DNA from: Deltaproteobacteria bacterium UBA5754
GTDB taxonomy: Bacteria; Desulfobacterota; Dissulfuribacteria; Dissulfuribacterales; UBA5754
NCBI GenBank assembly: GCA_002419025.1
Contig: DIFG01000027.1
Location: 1 to 10,191 of the forward strand
Length of the DNA: 10,191 bases
Reading direction: 5' to 3'
Shown here: one piece after another, positions 1 through 6,552 of the stretch
Layout: the number at the start of each line of letters is the position of its first letter
How positions within the stretch are numbered: the stretch's first letter is position 1
Made by a program: the position numbers and the translations under genes
Notes under the pieces: generated by a model
Databases searched by the model: none
The model's input: only the letters and a program-made list of their open reading frames with translations
What the model was told of the DNA's origin: nothing

Positions 1-37
1 TATATGATCAACCGAGACGGAACACTTAGCAAATAAC

Positions 38-41
38 GGAG
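38..41 (+). promoter_or_regulatory. Ribosome binding site of the OYE-family gene
   Basis: GGAG lies 7 bases before the ATG at 49. This supports that start. The 37 bases before it show no clear promoter, so the gene may be read from further upstream, outside the window. Confidence 0.6.
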
Positions 42-48
42 ATCACGG

Positions 49-1164
49 ATGAGCAGATTGTTTGAAGAAAGCTCAATTAATACAATGGTCTTGAAGAATA
101 GGTTTGTGCGGGCGGCTACATGGGAAGGATTAGCGACTGAAAAAGGTGAAGCCACCTCTGAACTGATTGAACGGATGGCATCGCTCGCCAAGGGCGGTGT
201 CGGTTTGATTGTATCAAGCCATTCTTATGTCTCACAGGAAGGACAGGGGACGCCTTGGCAACTTGGAGTCTATGATGACAATCTCATTTCAAAACTGGAA
301 ACGATGACTTCAGCCGTCCATGAAAACAACGGCAAAATCGTCATGCAACTGGCGCATGCCGGCCTGTATGCCGAAGTGAGGCTGACAGGCCAGGCGGCAT
401 TAGCCGTATCTGCCCCTGATGGATTTTCAGAAGGTAACGTAAGAACCATAACACAAGATGATATTCAGCACCTTGTTTCGTCGTATGCCCAAGCGGCAAA
501 AAGAGTCCGGTTGGCTGGCTTTGATGGAATTGAAATCCATTCAGGTCATGGTTATTTGCTGAGCCAGTTTCTCTCCCCTGCCTACAATAAGCGGCAGGAT
601 GAATACGGTGGAACAATTGAGAACAGGGCCAGAATACATCTCCAACTTTATCAGGCCATAAGGGAAGTTGTCGGGACAAGTTACCCCATACTGATAAAGA
701 TGAATGGTGCGGACTTTATCGAGAACGGTCTGACAAAAGAAGATTCATTGCAGGCCGCCAAACTCTTTGCCGATGCAGGCTTCGATGCCATTGAAGTCAG
801 TGGCGGAATCATCAGAACGGGTAAGCTTTCTCCAAGCAGACCCGGTATTACGACAGAAGATAAAGAAGCCTACTTTCAAGAATATGCAAAATATTTCAAA
901 AGTAATATAAAAACACCGTTGATTCTCGTTGGCGGTTTGCGATCCTTTGCGGTCGCCGACAAGATAGTTTCAGAAGGGATTGCCGATTACATTTCCATGA
1001 GCAGACCGCTTATTCGGGAACCTGATTTGATCAACCGTTGGAAAAGCGGTGACCTGCGTAAAGCTGAATGTAAATCCGACAATTTATGCTTTACTCCCGC
1101 CTTTGAAGGCCACGGAGTATATTGCGTCACAAGGGAACTGGAAAAGGAAAAAAATTTTGAATAG
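49..1164 (+). CDS. NADH:flavin oxidoreductase, Old Yellow Enzyme family
   Basis: The 371-residue product is a cytosolic FMN-binding TIM-barrel ene-reductase, expected to reduce activated C=C bonds with NAD(P)H; the substrate cannot be read from sequence. Family marks seen: QLAHAG at 100-105, H164 and H167 in the substrate/FMN segment IHSGHGYLLSQFLSP (163-177), the YGG and NR signature at 186-193, K217 on the FMN-binding strand, and the phosphate-binding LVGGLRS (293-299) followed by SMSRPLIREPDL. Length fits single-domain members. The tail holds C341, C347 and C359 where Fe-S-containing relatives carry a CX2CX2CX11C cluster; the second position is Asp344, so the cluster is probably absent or altered. 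The start is supported by GGAG 7 bases upstream. Base composition is AT-richer than the genes from 1974 on, and an attC-like hairpin follows directly after the stop, suggesting acquired DNA. Confidence 0.93.
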   Translation: MSRLFEESSINTMVLKNRFVRAATWEGLATEKGEATSELIERMASLAKGGVGLIVSSHSYVSQEGQGTPWQLGVYDDNLISKLETMTSAVHENNGKIVMQLAHAGLYAEVRLTGQAALAVSAPDGFSEGNVRTITQDDIQHLVSSYAQAAKRVRLAGFDGIEIHSGHGYLLSQFLSPAYNKRQDEYGGTIENRARIHLQLYQAIREVVGTSYPILIKMNGADFIENGLTKEDSLQAAKLFADAGFDAIEVSGGIIRTGKLSPSRPGITTEDKEAYFQEYAKYFKSNIKTPLILVGGLRSFAVADKIVSEGIADYISMSRPLIREPDLINRWKSGDLRKAECKSDNLCFTPAFEGHGVYCVTRELEKEKNFE

Positions 1165-1165
1165 C

Positions 1166-1226
1166 ATATAACCAGTCGCTTTAGTTGATCGCCAATAGGT
1201 GGCGGCAACTGAGCTTTACGTTCGCT
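1166..1226 (+). other. attC-like recombination site (candidate integron cassette junction)
   Basis: Directly after the oxidoreductase stop there is a 61-bp imperfect palindrome with attC layout. It reads: R''-like ATATAAC (1166-1172), 5-base spacer, L''-like GCTTTAGT (1178-1185), inner arms TGATCGCC and GGCGGCA around a short loop, L'-like ACTGAGC (1208-1214), 5-base spacer, and a GTT-starting R'-like heptamer (1220-1226). One arm carries an unpaired extra T, like the extrahelical bases of attC. Against it: R' (GTTCGCT) departs from GTTRRRY, R'' has one mismatch to RYYYAAC, no integrase is visible, and no second attC was found after the toxin. It could instead be an ordinary terminator-like hairpin, though it lacks a T tract. 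Confidence 0.38.
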
Positions 1227-1240
1227 CGAAACCGACAAGA

Positions 1241-1245
1241 AAGGA
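1241..1245 (+). promoter_or_regulatory. Ribosome binding site of the antitoxin gene
   Basis: AAGGA lies 8 bases before the ATG at 1254, which supports this as the antitoxin start. Confidence 0.6.
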
Positions 1246-1253
1246 AATAGCTT

Positions 1254-1466
1254 ATGACTCTCGACCTAGAAGAAATGACCACTGAAGAAAAACTTAAGAC
1301 AATGGAAATGCTTAGGAATGACCTCTGCCGGAGTGCTCCCGATCTTTCTTCACCTTCCTGGCATGAAGATGTCTTGAAGGAAAGAGAACGGATGATAAGG
1401 GATGGCAAAGACAAGTTTGTGGATTGGAATCAGGCCAAGAAAGACATCCGGAATTCGATTCCATGA
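1254..1466 (+). CDS. Antitoxin, addiction module component (PF09720/TIGR02574-like)
   Basis: This 70-residue acidic, charged protein matches the small 'putative addiction module component' antitoxin family. The N-terminal helix has the EEKL..ME.L pattern (residues 11-20), followed by the conserved SPSWHEDVLKERE segment (33-45) and a C-terminal GK..F.DW..AK..IR stretch (51-66). Members are labile partners of ParE/RelE-type toxins; they bind the toxin and usually repress their own operon. The start has a good AAGGA site. Its TGA overlaps the toxin ATG in an ATGA tetranucleotide, so toxin translation is coupled to it. The gene looks intact, whereas its partner toxin is frameshifted. The attC-like hairpin just upstream and the low GC fit a mobile cassette. 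Confidence 0.85.
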   Translation: MTLDLEEMTTEEKLKTMEMLRNDLCRSAPDLSSPSWHEDVLKERERMIRDGKDKFVDWNQAKKDIRNSIP

Positions 1467-1755
1467 AGATAAAAAACCTTGAATCGGCGAAGCAAGATTT
1501 GAGGGAAGGTTTTCATTTCTACGAATCACAAGAAACGGGCATAGGCAGCTATTTTCTGGAATCCCTATTTTCTGATATTGAGTCGCTTCGGTTGTTTGCG
1601 GGAATACATGCCATACATTTTGGGCGGTATCATCGTCTTCTCTCCAAGCGGTTTCCGTTTGCGATCATTATCGTATTGAGGCGAGTGAGGTAAGGGTCTA
1701 CGCTATTCTGGACTGCCGAAGAGACCCTGCGTGGATAAGAAAACGACTCCAATAG
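1463..1755 (+). pseudogene. RelE/ParE-family toxin, frameshifted
   Basis: The toxin partner starts at the ATG overlapping the antitoxin stop. The frame opened there encodes a typical ParE/RelE-type toxin (FHFYESQETGIGSYFLESLF, then HRLLSKRFPFAI) but stops after 76 residues at 1691-1693. From 1669 the next frame continues the family pattern exactly, YRIEASEVRVYAILDCRRDP followed by AWIRKRLQ, and ends at TAG 1753-1755. One base missing around 1666-1668 explains this: restoring a T in GCGATC(T)ATTAT gives the usual A-I-Y-Y-R and a product of 97 residues, the normal family length. The truncated form lacks the last beta strands and C-terminal basic region, so it is probably inactive. No slippery heptamer is visible, so programmed frameshifting is unlikely; a sequencing error is possible. 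If read as a plain CDS it would be 1463-1693. Confidence 0.85.
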
Positions 1756-1757
1756 GC

Positions 1758-1831
1758 GAGCATCCCCGATCATTTCGGCGACGCGCGGAGAGCATCTCCC
1801 ACTCCGCTACGCTGCGCGGGGGATGCTCTCC
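1758..1831. repeat. Inverted repeat with two competing left arms
   Basis: A right arm at 1818-1831 (core GGGGATGCTCTCC) can pair with either of two left arms. One is GGAGAGCATCTCCC at 1787-1800, about 14 pairs including one G-T. The other is GAGCATCCCC at 1758-1767, 10 perfect pairs with 1819-1828. The structure begins 3 bases after the restored toxin stop. It could be a terminator-like or REP-like element; there is no T tract after it. Confidence 0.6.
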
Positions 1832-1878
1832 TCACAACAGCAGGGCAGCGCTGTTCCGCTGCGATTGAAGCGACGGAC

Positions 1879-1904
1879 ACAGATTAAACTCGGAGGAAAT
1901 CTGT
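1879..1904. repeat. Short inverted repeat ACAGATT/AATCTGT
   Basis: Seven-base perfect arms (1879-1885 and 1898-1904) flank a 12-base loop in the gene-free stretch 1756-1973. No function is evident. The rest of that stretch holds only the structures listed here. Confidence 0.4.
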
Positions 1905-1927
1905 CTTGACAGAGGGGTCCAGTTCAG

Positions 1928-1953
1928 CATTCCCACGCTGGAGCGTGGGAATG
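1928..1953. repeat. REP-like perfect palindrome (CATTCCCACGCT/AGCGTGGGAATG)
   Basis: Two 12-base arms match perfectly around a central GG. The motif resembles the CATTCCCACGC-GCGTGGGAATG palindromes dispersed in many proteobacterial genomes. It lies about 20 bases past the radical SAM gene's stop (minus strand), where it could also stabilise or end that transcript. Confidence 0.75.
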
Positions 1954-1973
1954 ATCAACACCCCTCTACCCCT

Positions 1974-3761
1974 CTAATCCTTTAATCGTATGGCGAGGCT
2001 GAGAACCTCGTTTCCCTCTCGGAACATGAGCCTTTTCTTTACGAGACCCGAGATGAAGGCCTCCAGTTCGTGCTGCCGGCGTCCTTTCGCAAGCCTGGTG
2101 ACCTTTTCCCAGGGGGTGATGTCCTGGCAGGCGAGGTAGATCTCCCTCGAGAGGCCGGTAAGCCGATGGGTCAGGATCCGGCCGTCAGGAAGGACTTGGC
2201 GGATCTCCATGAATTCTTTTCCATCTCGGTACGTGAGGAGTTTTCCCGCGGCCCCCGTTTGTTTCTGGTCCCGTTGCCAGCGCGCGAGTTCCTTCTCGAC
2301 CTCCTTCCAGAGGGTCTGCTGTTGCCTCCGATCCCCCCGGTATGACAGAATGAAGGGGGCGATCGAGGATGCGAGCTCCATGGGAAAGAGATCGGCGTAA
2401 GAGGGATGGGCCGTGAGTTTCGTGACCTTGAATCGGGCTGGGTCCTTTTCAACGGCGCTCCCGGTCCCAAGCCAGAAGGAGACGGCCTTAAGCGGCCGGA
2501 AAGGCCGTACGAACCGGAGGACGTCGAGGGTCTCCCGGACCTCGTCTTCCGTGCTCCCTGGAAAGTGGAGGATGAGGTTTCCGGATAGACGTATGCCGTG
2601 TTCCTCTGCATGGCGCATGGCGGCTACGTTGTCCATGGCCCGGGTCCCCTTGCCGAGTCTCTTCAAGAGGGAGGTGCTCAGGGCCTCGATCCCCACCTGG
2701 ACCTCCCGGAGGCCGCCTCGGGCCATCTCTGCCCATTCCTCACGGGTGTACACGGCCCGGAGCTCCGCGAAGAAACGGTAGTCCCGCCCGTGTCCAAGGA
2801 GCGCGGAAAAAAGCTGGGGCGCCTCCCTGCGGGGAAGGGCATTGTCCATGAACGCGAAGTCTATCGTCCCGTATCTGCGGGAAAGTGTGTCGATCTCACG
2901 GGTCATCCGTTCCACGGATTTCATCCTGTAGCCCGACCACTGGAGGTTGAGATTGCAGAAGGCGCATCGACCCCACCAGCAGCCCCTGGACATCTCCACG
3001 GGAAGGACGGGGCGGAATCCCTTTTCGGGCGGAAGCCGGGTCAGATCCTGGAAAAAGTCGTCGAAGTCCGGGCAGGGAAGGGAGTCCATGTCCAGGACCT
3101 GGGAGAAGGAGAAAGGGGTCCCATCGCCACCTCGGGCCGACACCCCGGAGGGGTGCGAGAGGCCTTCACCTGCAAGGCGCTGTATGAGGCCGATGAGGGG
3201 AAGCTCGCCCTCCCCGTGTATCACGTAGTCGATTTCGGGAAATCTGGAGAGCAGGGAAGGCCCGGTCATACCGGCGCAGCCTGGGCCGCCGATGGCAAGG
3301 GGTGTTTCGGGCGATAGTTTCTTGATCCTTCGGGCAAGGTATAGGGCGGCTGTCAGCTGGTTGATGGAGACCGAGATGCCCACAAGCCCATAACTCCGCC
3401 ACGGGACCGATTCGATGAAGGCATTGAGGACCAGGGCGACCTTTTCCCTGACCGATCGCGGATCCGGGCCCAGGGGCGGAACACCGCCCCTTTTCCTCAA
3501 GGAAGTCCTGAAGAGCCTGTCGCAGCGGTCTGACATCTCCGGGAAGAGAATGCCGGCGCAGACCGCTTCCGAAGCCCATCCCGACTGGCTGATGGCATGG
3601 TAGTCGCCGAACCCCACGGCCTCCGCCACAAATAGATACGGATGAAAGGCACGGATCGTATGTGATGGGGCGTTTTTGCGGATAAATGCGGCAAGGGCGG
3701 CAAGCTGGATGGATGGCCGGTTGAAGAGGGGCCAGGGAGGGGCGATTAGGGCGATCTCCAC
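1974..3761 (-). CDS. B12-binding radical SAM protein, RiPP-maturation C-methyltransferase-like
   Basis: The 595-residue product has three parts. Residues 1-200 form a cobalamin-binding Rossmann-type domain without DxHxxG; the opening PPWPLFNRPSIQL, the segment YHAISQSGWASEAVCAGILFPE (54-75) and IGGP..HGEGE (157-186) resemble the radical SAM RiPP-maturation family TIGR03975. Residues 255-480 are the radical SAM domain, with the cluster motif SRGCWWGRCAFCNLN giving C261, C266 and C269 in CX4CX2C spacing, then MDNALP (305-310). Residues 505-595 end in a winged-helix/PqqD-like tail (LTGLSREIYLACQDI..SLAI). Such enzymes use SAM and cobalamin to methylate unactivated carbons, often on ribosomal peptides. 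No precursor gene is recognisable nearby, so the substrate is unknown. The start is GTG with only a weak upstream ribosome site; it lies 121 bp after htpX and could be in the same transcript. Confidence 0.88.
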   Translation of the reverse strand: MEIALIAPPWPLFNRPSIQLAALAAFIRKNAPSHTIRAFHPYLFVAEAVGFGDYHAISQSGWASEAVCAGILFPEMSDRCDRLFRTSLRKRGGVPPLGPDPRSVREKVALVLNAFIESVPWRSYGLVGISVSINQLTAALYLARRIKKLSPETPLAIGGPGCAGMTGPSLLSRFPEIDYVIHGEGELPLIGLIQRLAGEGLSHPSGVSARGGDGTPFSFSQVLDMDSLPCPDFDDFFQDLTRLPPEKGFRPVLPVEMSRGCWWGRCAFCNLNLQWSGYRMKSVERMTREIDTLSRRYGTIDFAFMDNALPRREAPQLFSALLGHGRDYRFFAELRAVYTREEWAEMARGGLREVQVGIEALSTSLLKRLGKGTRAMDNVAAMRHAEEHGIRLSGNLILHFPGSTEDEVRETLDVLRFVRPFRPLKAVSFWLGTGSAVEKDPARFKVTKLTAHPSYADLFPMELASSIAPFILSYRGDRRQQQTLWKEVEKELARWQRDQKQTGAAGKLLTYRDGKEFMEIRQVLPDGRILTHRLTGLSREIYLACQDITPWEKVTRLAKGRRQHELEAFISGLVKKRLMFREGNEVLSLAIRLKD

Positions 3762-3882
3762 GGGTGCTCAGCCCTGGAGAAGGTTTTTTTCATCGCGATC
3801 AGGGGCGAGAAAGACCCCTGGCGTGCATGGAGGAAAGGGCGTCGGCACGGGTCTCCTCCAGGGAAAACTGTCGCAGGGCCGT

Positions 3883-4746
3883 TTACGATCGACCCTGCAT
3901 AGAGAGTAGCCTCTTGATGCGCTCCTGAATGGGGGGGTGGGTGCTGAAGAGGTTTGCAATGCCACCGCCCGAGAGGGGATTGACGATGTACATCTGGGCG
4001 GTCGCCGGATTGACGTGCATGGGAAGCTGGTGGTTCCATTCCTCGAGCTTGCGAAGGGCCCCTGCGAGGGCCTCGGGTCTGCCGCAGATCTCGGCGCCGG
4101 TGGCATCCGCCTTGTATTCCCTGCCCCGCGATATGGCCATCTGGATGAGCAAGGCAGCGATGGGTGCGACGATCATGGTGACCACGGCCCCGGCAAGCCC
4201 GGCGACCCCTCCCCCTTCATCGTCATCCGATCTTCCGAATCCGCCGAACATGAATGCCCACTGGGCCATGTTGGCCAGATAGCTGATGGCCCCGGCCATG
4301 GTGGCAGCGATGGAGCTGATGAGTATGTCGCGGTTTCGAATGTGGCCGAGCTCGTGGGCGAGCACCCCCTCGAGTTCCTCCTGAGAGAGAAGACGCATGA
4401 GCCCCTGGGTCACGGCGACCGCGGCGTGGTCAGGGTTTCGGCCCGTGGCGAAGGCATTCGGTGTGTCCGTGGGTATGATATAGACACGGGGTTTGGGTAT
4501 CCCGGCGCTGTGGGCGAGTTTTGCCACCGTGGCATGGAGCTGGGGGGCGTCCTGCTCCGAGACCGGGCGGGCCCCGCTCATGGCAAGGGCCATCTTGTCG
4601 CTGAACCAGTATGCGCCGAAGTTCATGACGCCTGCCATGACAAGGGCGATGGTCATTCCATTCCGTCCCCCAAGGGCCTGCCCGACCACGAGGAAAAGGC
4701 CGGTGAGGACGGCGAGGAGAAGGGTGGTCTTAAGGGTATTGATCAT
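3883..4746 (-). CDS. htpX: Membrane zinc metalloprotease HtpX
   Basis: This 287-residue inner-membrane M48 protease degrades damaged or misfolded membrane proteins. Seen: two N-terminal hydrophobic segments (about 5-25 and 31-47) with the family opening MINTLKTTLLLAVLTGLFL; the PRVYIIPTDTPNAFATGRNP segment (86-105); the zinc motif HELGH at 131-135; two further hydrophobic segments (about 143-165 and 180-203); and the third zinc ligand region SRGREYKADATGAEI with E210. The C-terminal STHPPIQERIKRL (268-280) is also typical, and the length is normal. The ATG start matches the family N-terminus; AGGAGG lies 12 bases upstream, a longer gap than usual. The gene is 44 bp after the histidine phosphatase gene, so co-transcription with fbp is likely. 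Confidence 0.96.
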   Translation of the reverse strand: MINTLKTTLLLAVLTGLFLVVGQALGGRNGMTIALVMAGVMNFGAYWFSDKMALAMSGARPVSEQDAPQLHATVAKLAHSAGIPKPRVYIIPTDTPNAFATGRNPDHAAVAVTQGLMRLLSQEELEGVLAHELGHIRNRDILISSIAATMAGAISYLANMAQWAFMFGGFGRSDDDEGGGVAGLAGAVVTMIVAPIAALLIQMAISRGREYKADATGAEICGRPEALAGALRKLEEWNHQLPMHVNPATAQMYIVNPLSGGGIANLFSTHPPIQERIKRLLSMQGRS

Positions 4747-4790
4747 GGTGTAATCGTGCCTCCTGGGTGTTTATCCGGGGGCTACATCCC

Positions 4791-5384
4791 TTATGGAATC
4801 TCCCCGGATTGGACATAATAATTCTCATTTTTCCATGTTACGGCAAGTGGGGTGGCGTTGGGGACCTGGATGAGACGATAGAAGGAGAGGTCTTTCCCCT
4901 CGACGGCAAGGAGGATGACGCGGATCAGGGCGAGGTGTGAGACGGCTGCCACGGATCCTGCCGCGTGCCGGTCAAGGATCTCATGAAAGGAGGCCATGGC
5001 CCTCTTTTGGAGATCCGCAAGGGTTTCGGCGCCGGGGAGGGAAAAACCCGCGGGGTCTTTTTTCCAGCTCTCGTAACTCGAATCGGGGTCGCGCTCCAGA
5101 TCAGACTTCAATCGGCCGTCCCATTGCGGGATGAAGATCTCGGCAAGCCCCGGCTCCTCCTTCACTGGGATCTTGAGGATCGATGCCATGATGGCGGCAG
5201 TCTCGCGGGCGCGGGCGACAGGACTTGTATAGATGAGGGAGATCCCGGCCTCCCTCAGGGAATCCGCTGCTTCTCTTGCCTGATTCCGCCCGAGGGCCGT
5301 TAGGGGTTCGTTCGTGCGTCCGGCAAAGCGACCGATGCGGTTGGCGAGGGTCTCACCGTGGCGTACGAGATAGATCGTGGTCAC
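4791..5384 (-). CDS. Histidine phosphatase family protein (phosphoglycerate mutase-like)
   Basis: This 197-residue cytosolic enzyme belongs to branch 1 of the histidine phosphatases. Seen: the phosphohistidine motif LVRHGET with R8 and H9, SPVARARET with R58 (54-62), the acid residue E82 in GLAEIF, and the second catalytic histidine H150 in AAVSHLALIR. All catalytic positions are present. Relatives include cofactor-dependent phosphoglycerate mutases, alpha-ribazole phosphatases and broad sugar-phosphate phosphatases, and sequence alone does not choose between them. The start is GTG and overlaps the fbp TGA in a GTGA tetranucleotide, indicating coupled translation and suggesting a sugar-phosphate substrate. 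A cobalamin-related role is also conceivable, given a B12 enzyme two genes on, but this is weaker. Confidence 0.9.
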   Translation of the reverse strand: MTTIYLVRHGETLANRIGRFAGRTNEPLTALGRNQAREAADSLREAGISLIYTSPVARARETAAIMASILKIPVKEEPGLAEIFIPQWDGRLKSDLERDPDSSYESWKKDPAGFSLPGAETLADLQKRAMASFHEILDRHAAGSVAAVSHLALIRVILLAVEGKDLSFYRLIQVPNATPLAVTWKNENYYVQSGEIP

Positions 5385-6394
5385 GCCTCCCCTCGCATGA
5401 TGGCCGTTGCCATCTCCACATCCTTTCTGCTTCCGATGAAAAGTGGGACCCGTTCATGGAGTGCGGTCGCCTTGATGTCGAGAATCCTCTTTTCGCCGTC
5501 AGTGGCGGCGCCTCCAGCCTGCTCCACTACAAAGGCGAGGGGGGCAGCCTCACAGAGAAGCCGGAGCTTCCCGCGGGGCTTTGCCGGGTCTTTTTTGTCC
5601 GCCGGATACATGAAGATCCCCCCTTGAAGGAGGTTTCGGTGGAAATCCGCGACCATTGAGCCGATGTAGCGGGCCTTGTAAGGTTTTTTGCGCTCGTTTT
5701 CCGTGGACTTGAAATAGGAGAGGACCTTCTTCGTCCGGTCGTCCCAGTAGAGGGTGTTGGATTCGTTTACCGAATAGTGTTTTCCTAGATCCGGGATGCG
5801 AATATTGGGATGGGAGAGGAGGAATTCTCCGACCGAAGGATCGAGGGTGAAACCGTGGACCCCGTTTCCTGTGGTATAGACGAGCATGTTGCTGGATCCG
5901 TAGAGGAAATAGCCGGCCGCCACCTGTTCGGATCCGGTCCTCAGAAAATCTTCAGTCGTGACGTATGGCCGATCGCTCGTCTTTCGATGGATGGAGAAGA
6001 TCGTCCCGATGCTCACGTTCACGTCGATGTTGGAAGACCCGTCCAGGGGGTCGAAGATGAGGATATATGAACCCCTCGGCATGTCTTCGGGAACCTCGAT
6101 GATGTCCGCGTTCTCCTCGGAGGACATAGCGCAGAGCATCCCTGAGCGCTGCATCCGGTAGATGAGGACGCGGTTGGAGAACTCGTCGAGTTTTCGGACC
6201 TGCTCACCCTGGACGTTCACTTCTCCTGTGAGGCCGAGGATGTCCACGAGGCCCGCCTTGTTCACCTCGCGGGCGATGATCTTTGCCGCGAAGATGAGTT
6301 CGCTCATGAGCCGGGTGAACTGGCCGGTGGCAGCGGGTGTCTGTTTCTGGTGGATGAGGATGTGTTCAGTGACCGTGATTCCTATGCCTTCCAT
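5381..6394 (-). CDS. fbp: Fructose-1,6-bisphosphatase, class I
   Basis: The product (337 residues) hydrolyses fructose-1,6-bisphosphate to fructose-6-phosphate in the cytosol, the committed step of gluconeogenesis and of pentose regeneration. Seen: the metal-binding SSEEN (91-95), FDPLDGSSNIDVNVSIGTIF (114-133), the substrate-binding YIGSMVADFHRNLLQGGIFMYP (243-264), and the C-terminal KLRLLCEAAPLAFVVEQAGG (276-295) with the catalytic-site glutamate of CEAAP. Length is normal. The ATG start has a strong AAGGAG site 7 bases upstream. It is the first gene of the minus-strand group and overlaps the histidine phosphatase start by 4 bases. A divergent AT-rich region separates it from glnE. Confidence 0.97.
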   Translation of the reverse strand: MEGIGITVTEHILIHQKQTPAATGQFTRLMSELIFAAKIIAREVNKAGLVDILGLTGEVNVQGEQVRKLDEFSNRVLIYRMQRSGMLCAMSSEENADIIEVPEDMPRGSYILIFDPLDGSSNIDVNVSIGTIFSIHRKTSDRPYVTTEDFLRTGSEQVAAGYFLYGSSNMLVYTTGNGVHGFTLDPSVGEFLLSHPNIRIPDLGKHYSVNESNTLYWDDRTKKVLSYFKSTENERKKPYKARYIGSMVADFHRNLLQGGIFMYPADKKDPAKPRGKLRLLCEAAPLAFVVEQAGGAATDGEKRILDIKATALHERVPLFIGSRKDVEMATAIMRGEA

Positions 6395-6400
6395 GGGGCG

Positions 6401-6406
6401 ACTCCT
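6401..6406 (-). promoter_or_regulatory. Ribosome binding site of fbp
   Basis: On the minus strand AAAAGGAG stands about 7 bases before the fbp ATG at 6394. It is a near-consensus Shine-Dalgarno site and fixes that start. Confidence 0.7.
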
Positions 6407-6480
6407 TTTGATAGGGTGGAAGTGAAAATGTTATATTTTTTAGGTAACTAATTTTTATTTTTTATCAAATTACCGAGGAG
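6407..6480. promoter_or_regulatory. AT-rich divergent promoter region between fbp and glnE
   Basis: This stretch is far more AT-rich than the genes on either side. On the minus strand a TATAAC box (6430-6435) sits 35 bases before the fbp ATG, a good distance for a -10 element, but no clear -35 is visible at 16-18 bases. TTTGATA (6408-6414) and TATCAAA (6463-6469) form a widely spaced inverted pair that might bind a regulator. No convincing plus-strand promoter for glnE could be picked out. The region between the two genes is the only gene-free stretch from 4791 to 9450. Confidence 0.4.
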
Positions 6481-6552
6481 TTGGGAAGTTGCAGGGGCAG
6501 AAACCCCATCTTTTTGCCTGTGCTGGCCATTTCACTCAACCAGGATCTGCCT

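Noticed and set aside
1424..1462. Earlier ATG for the toxin at 1424
   Set aside because: The extra 13 residues overlap the antitoxin C-terminus and match nothing in the toxin family; the ATGA junction at 1463 is the typical start.
1906..1911. TTGACA as a -35 promoter box
   Set aside because: No -10-like sequence follows at 16-18 bases; that position is within the palindrome, and no plus-strand gene follows.
3750..3794. Fifteen-codon frame MKKTFSRAEHPWRSP overlapping the radical SAM start, considered as a leader or precursor peptide
   Set aside because: It is short, overlaps the GTG start out of frame, and has no leader or core features or good ribosome site.
3797..3900. Hairpins CAGGGG/CCCCTG and GCAGGG/CCCTGC between htpX and the radical SAM gene, considered as terminators
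   Set aside because: Stems are only 6 bp with long loops and neither has a convincing T tract on the minus strand, so a terminator cannot be claimed.
3937..4818. A 293-codon plus-strand open frame opposite htpX
   Set aside because: It lies antisense to a clearly conserved protease, has no family motifs and is a by-product of high GC content.
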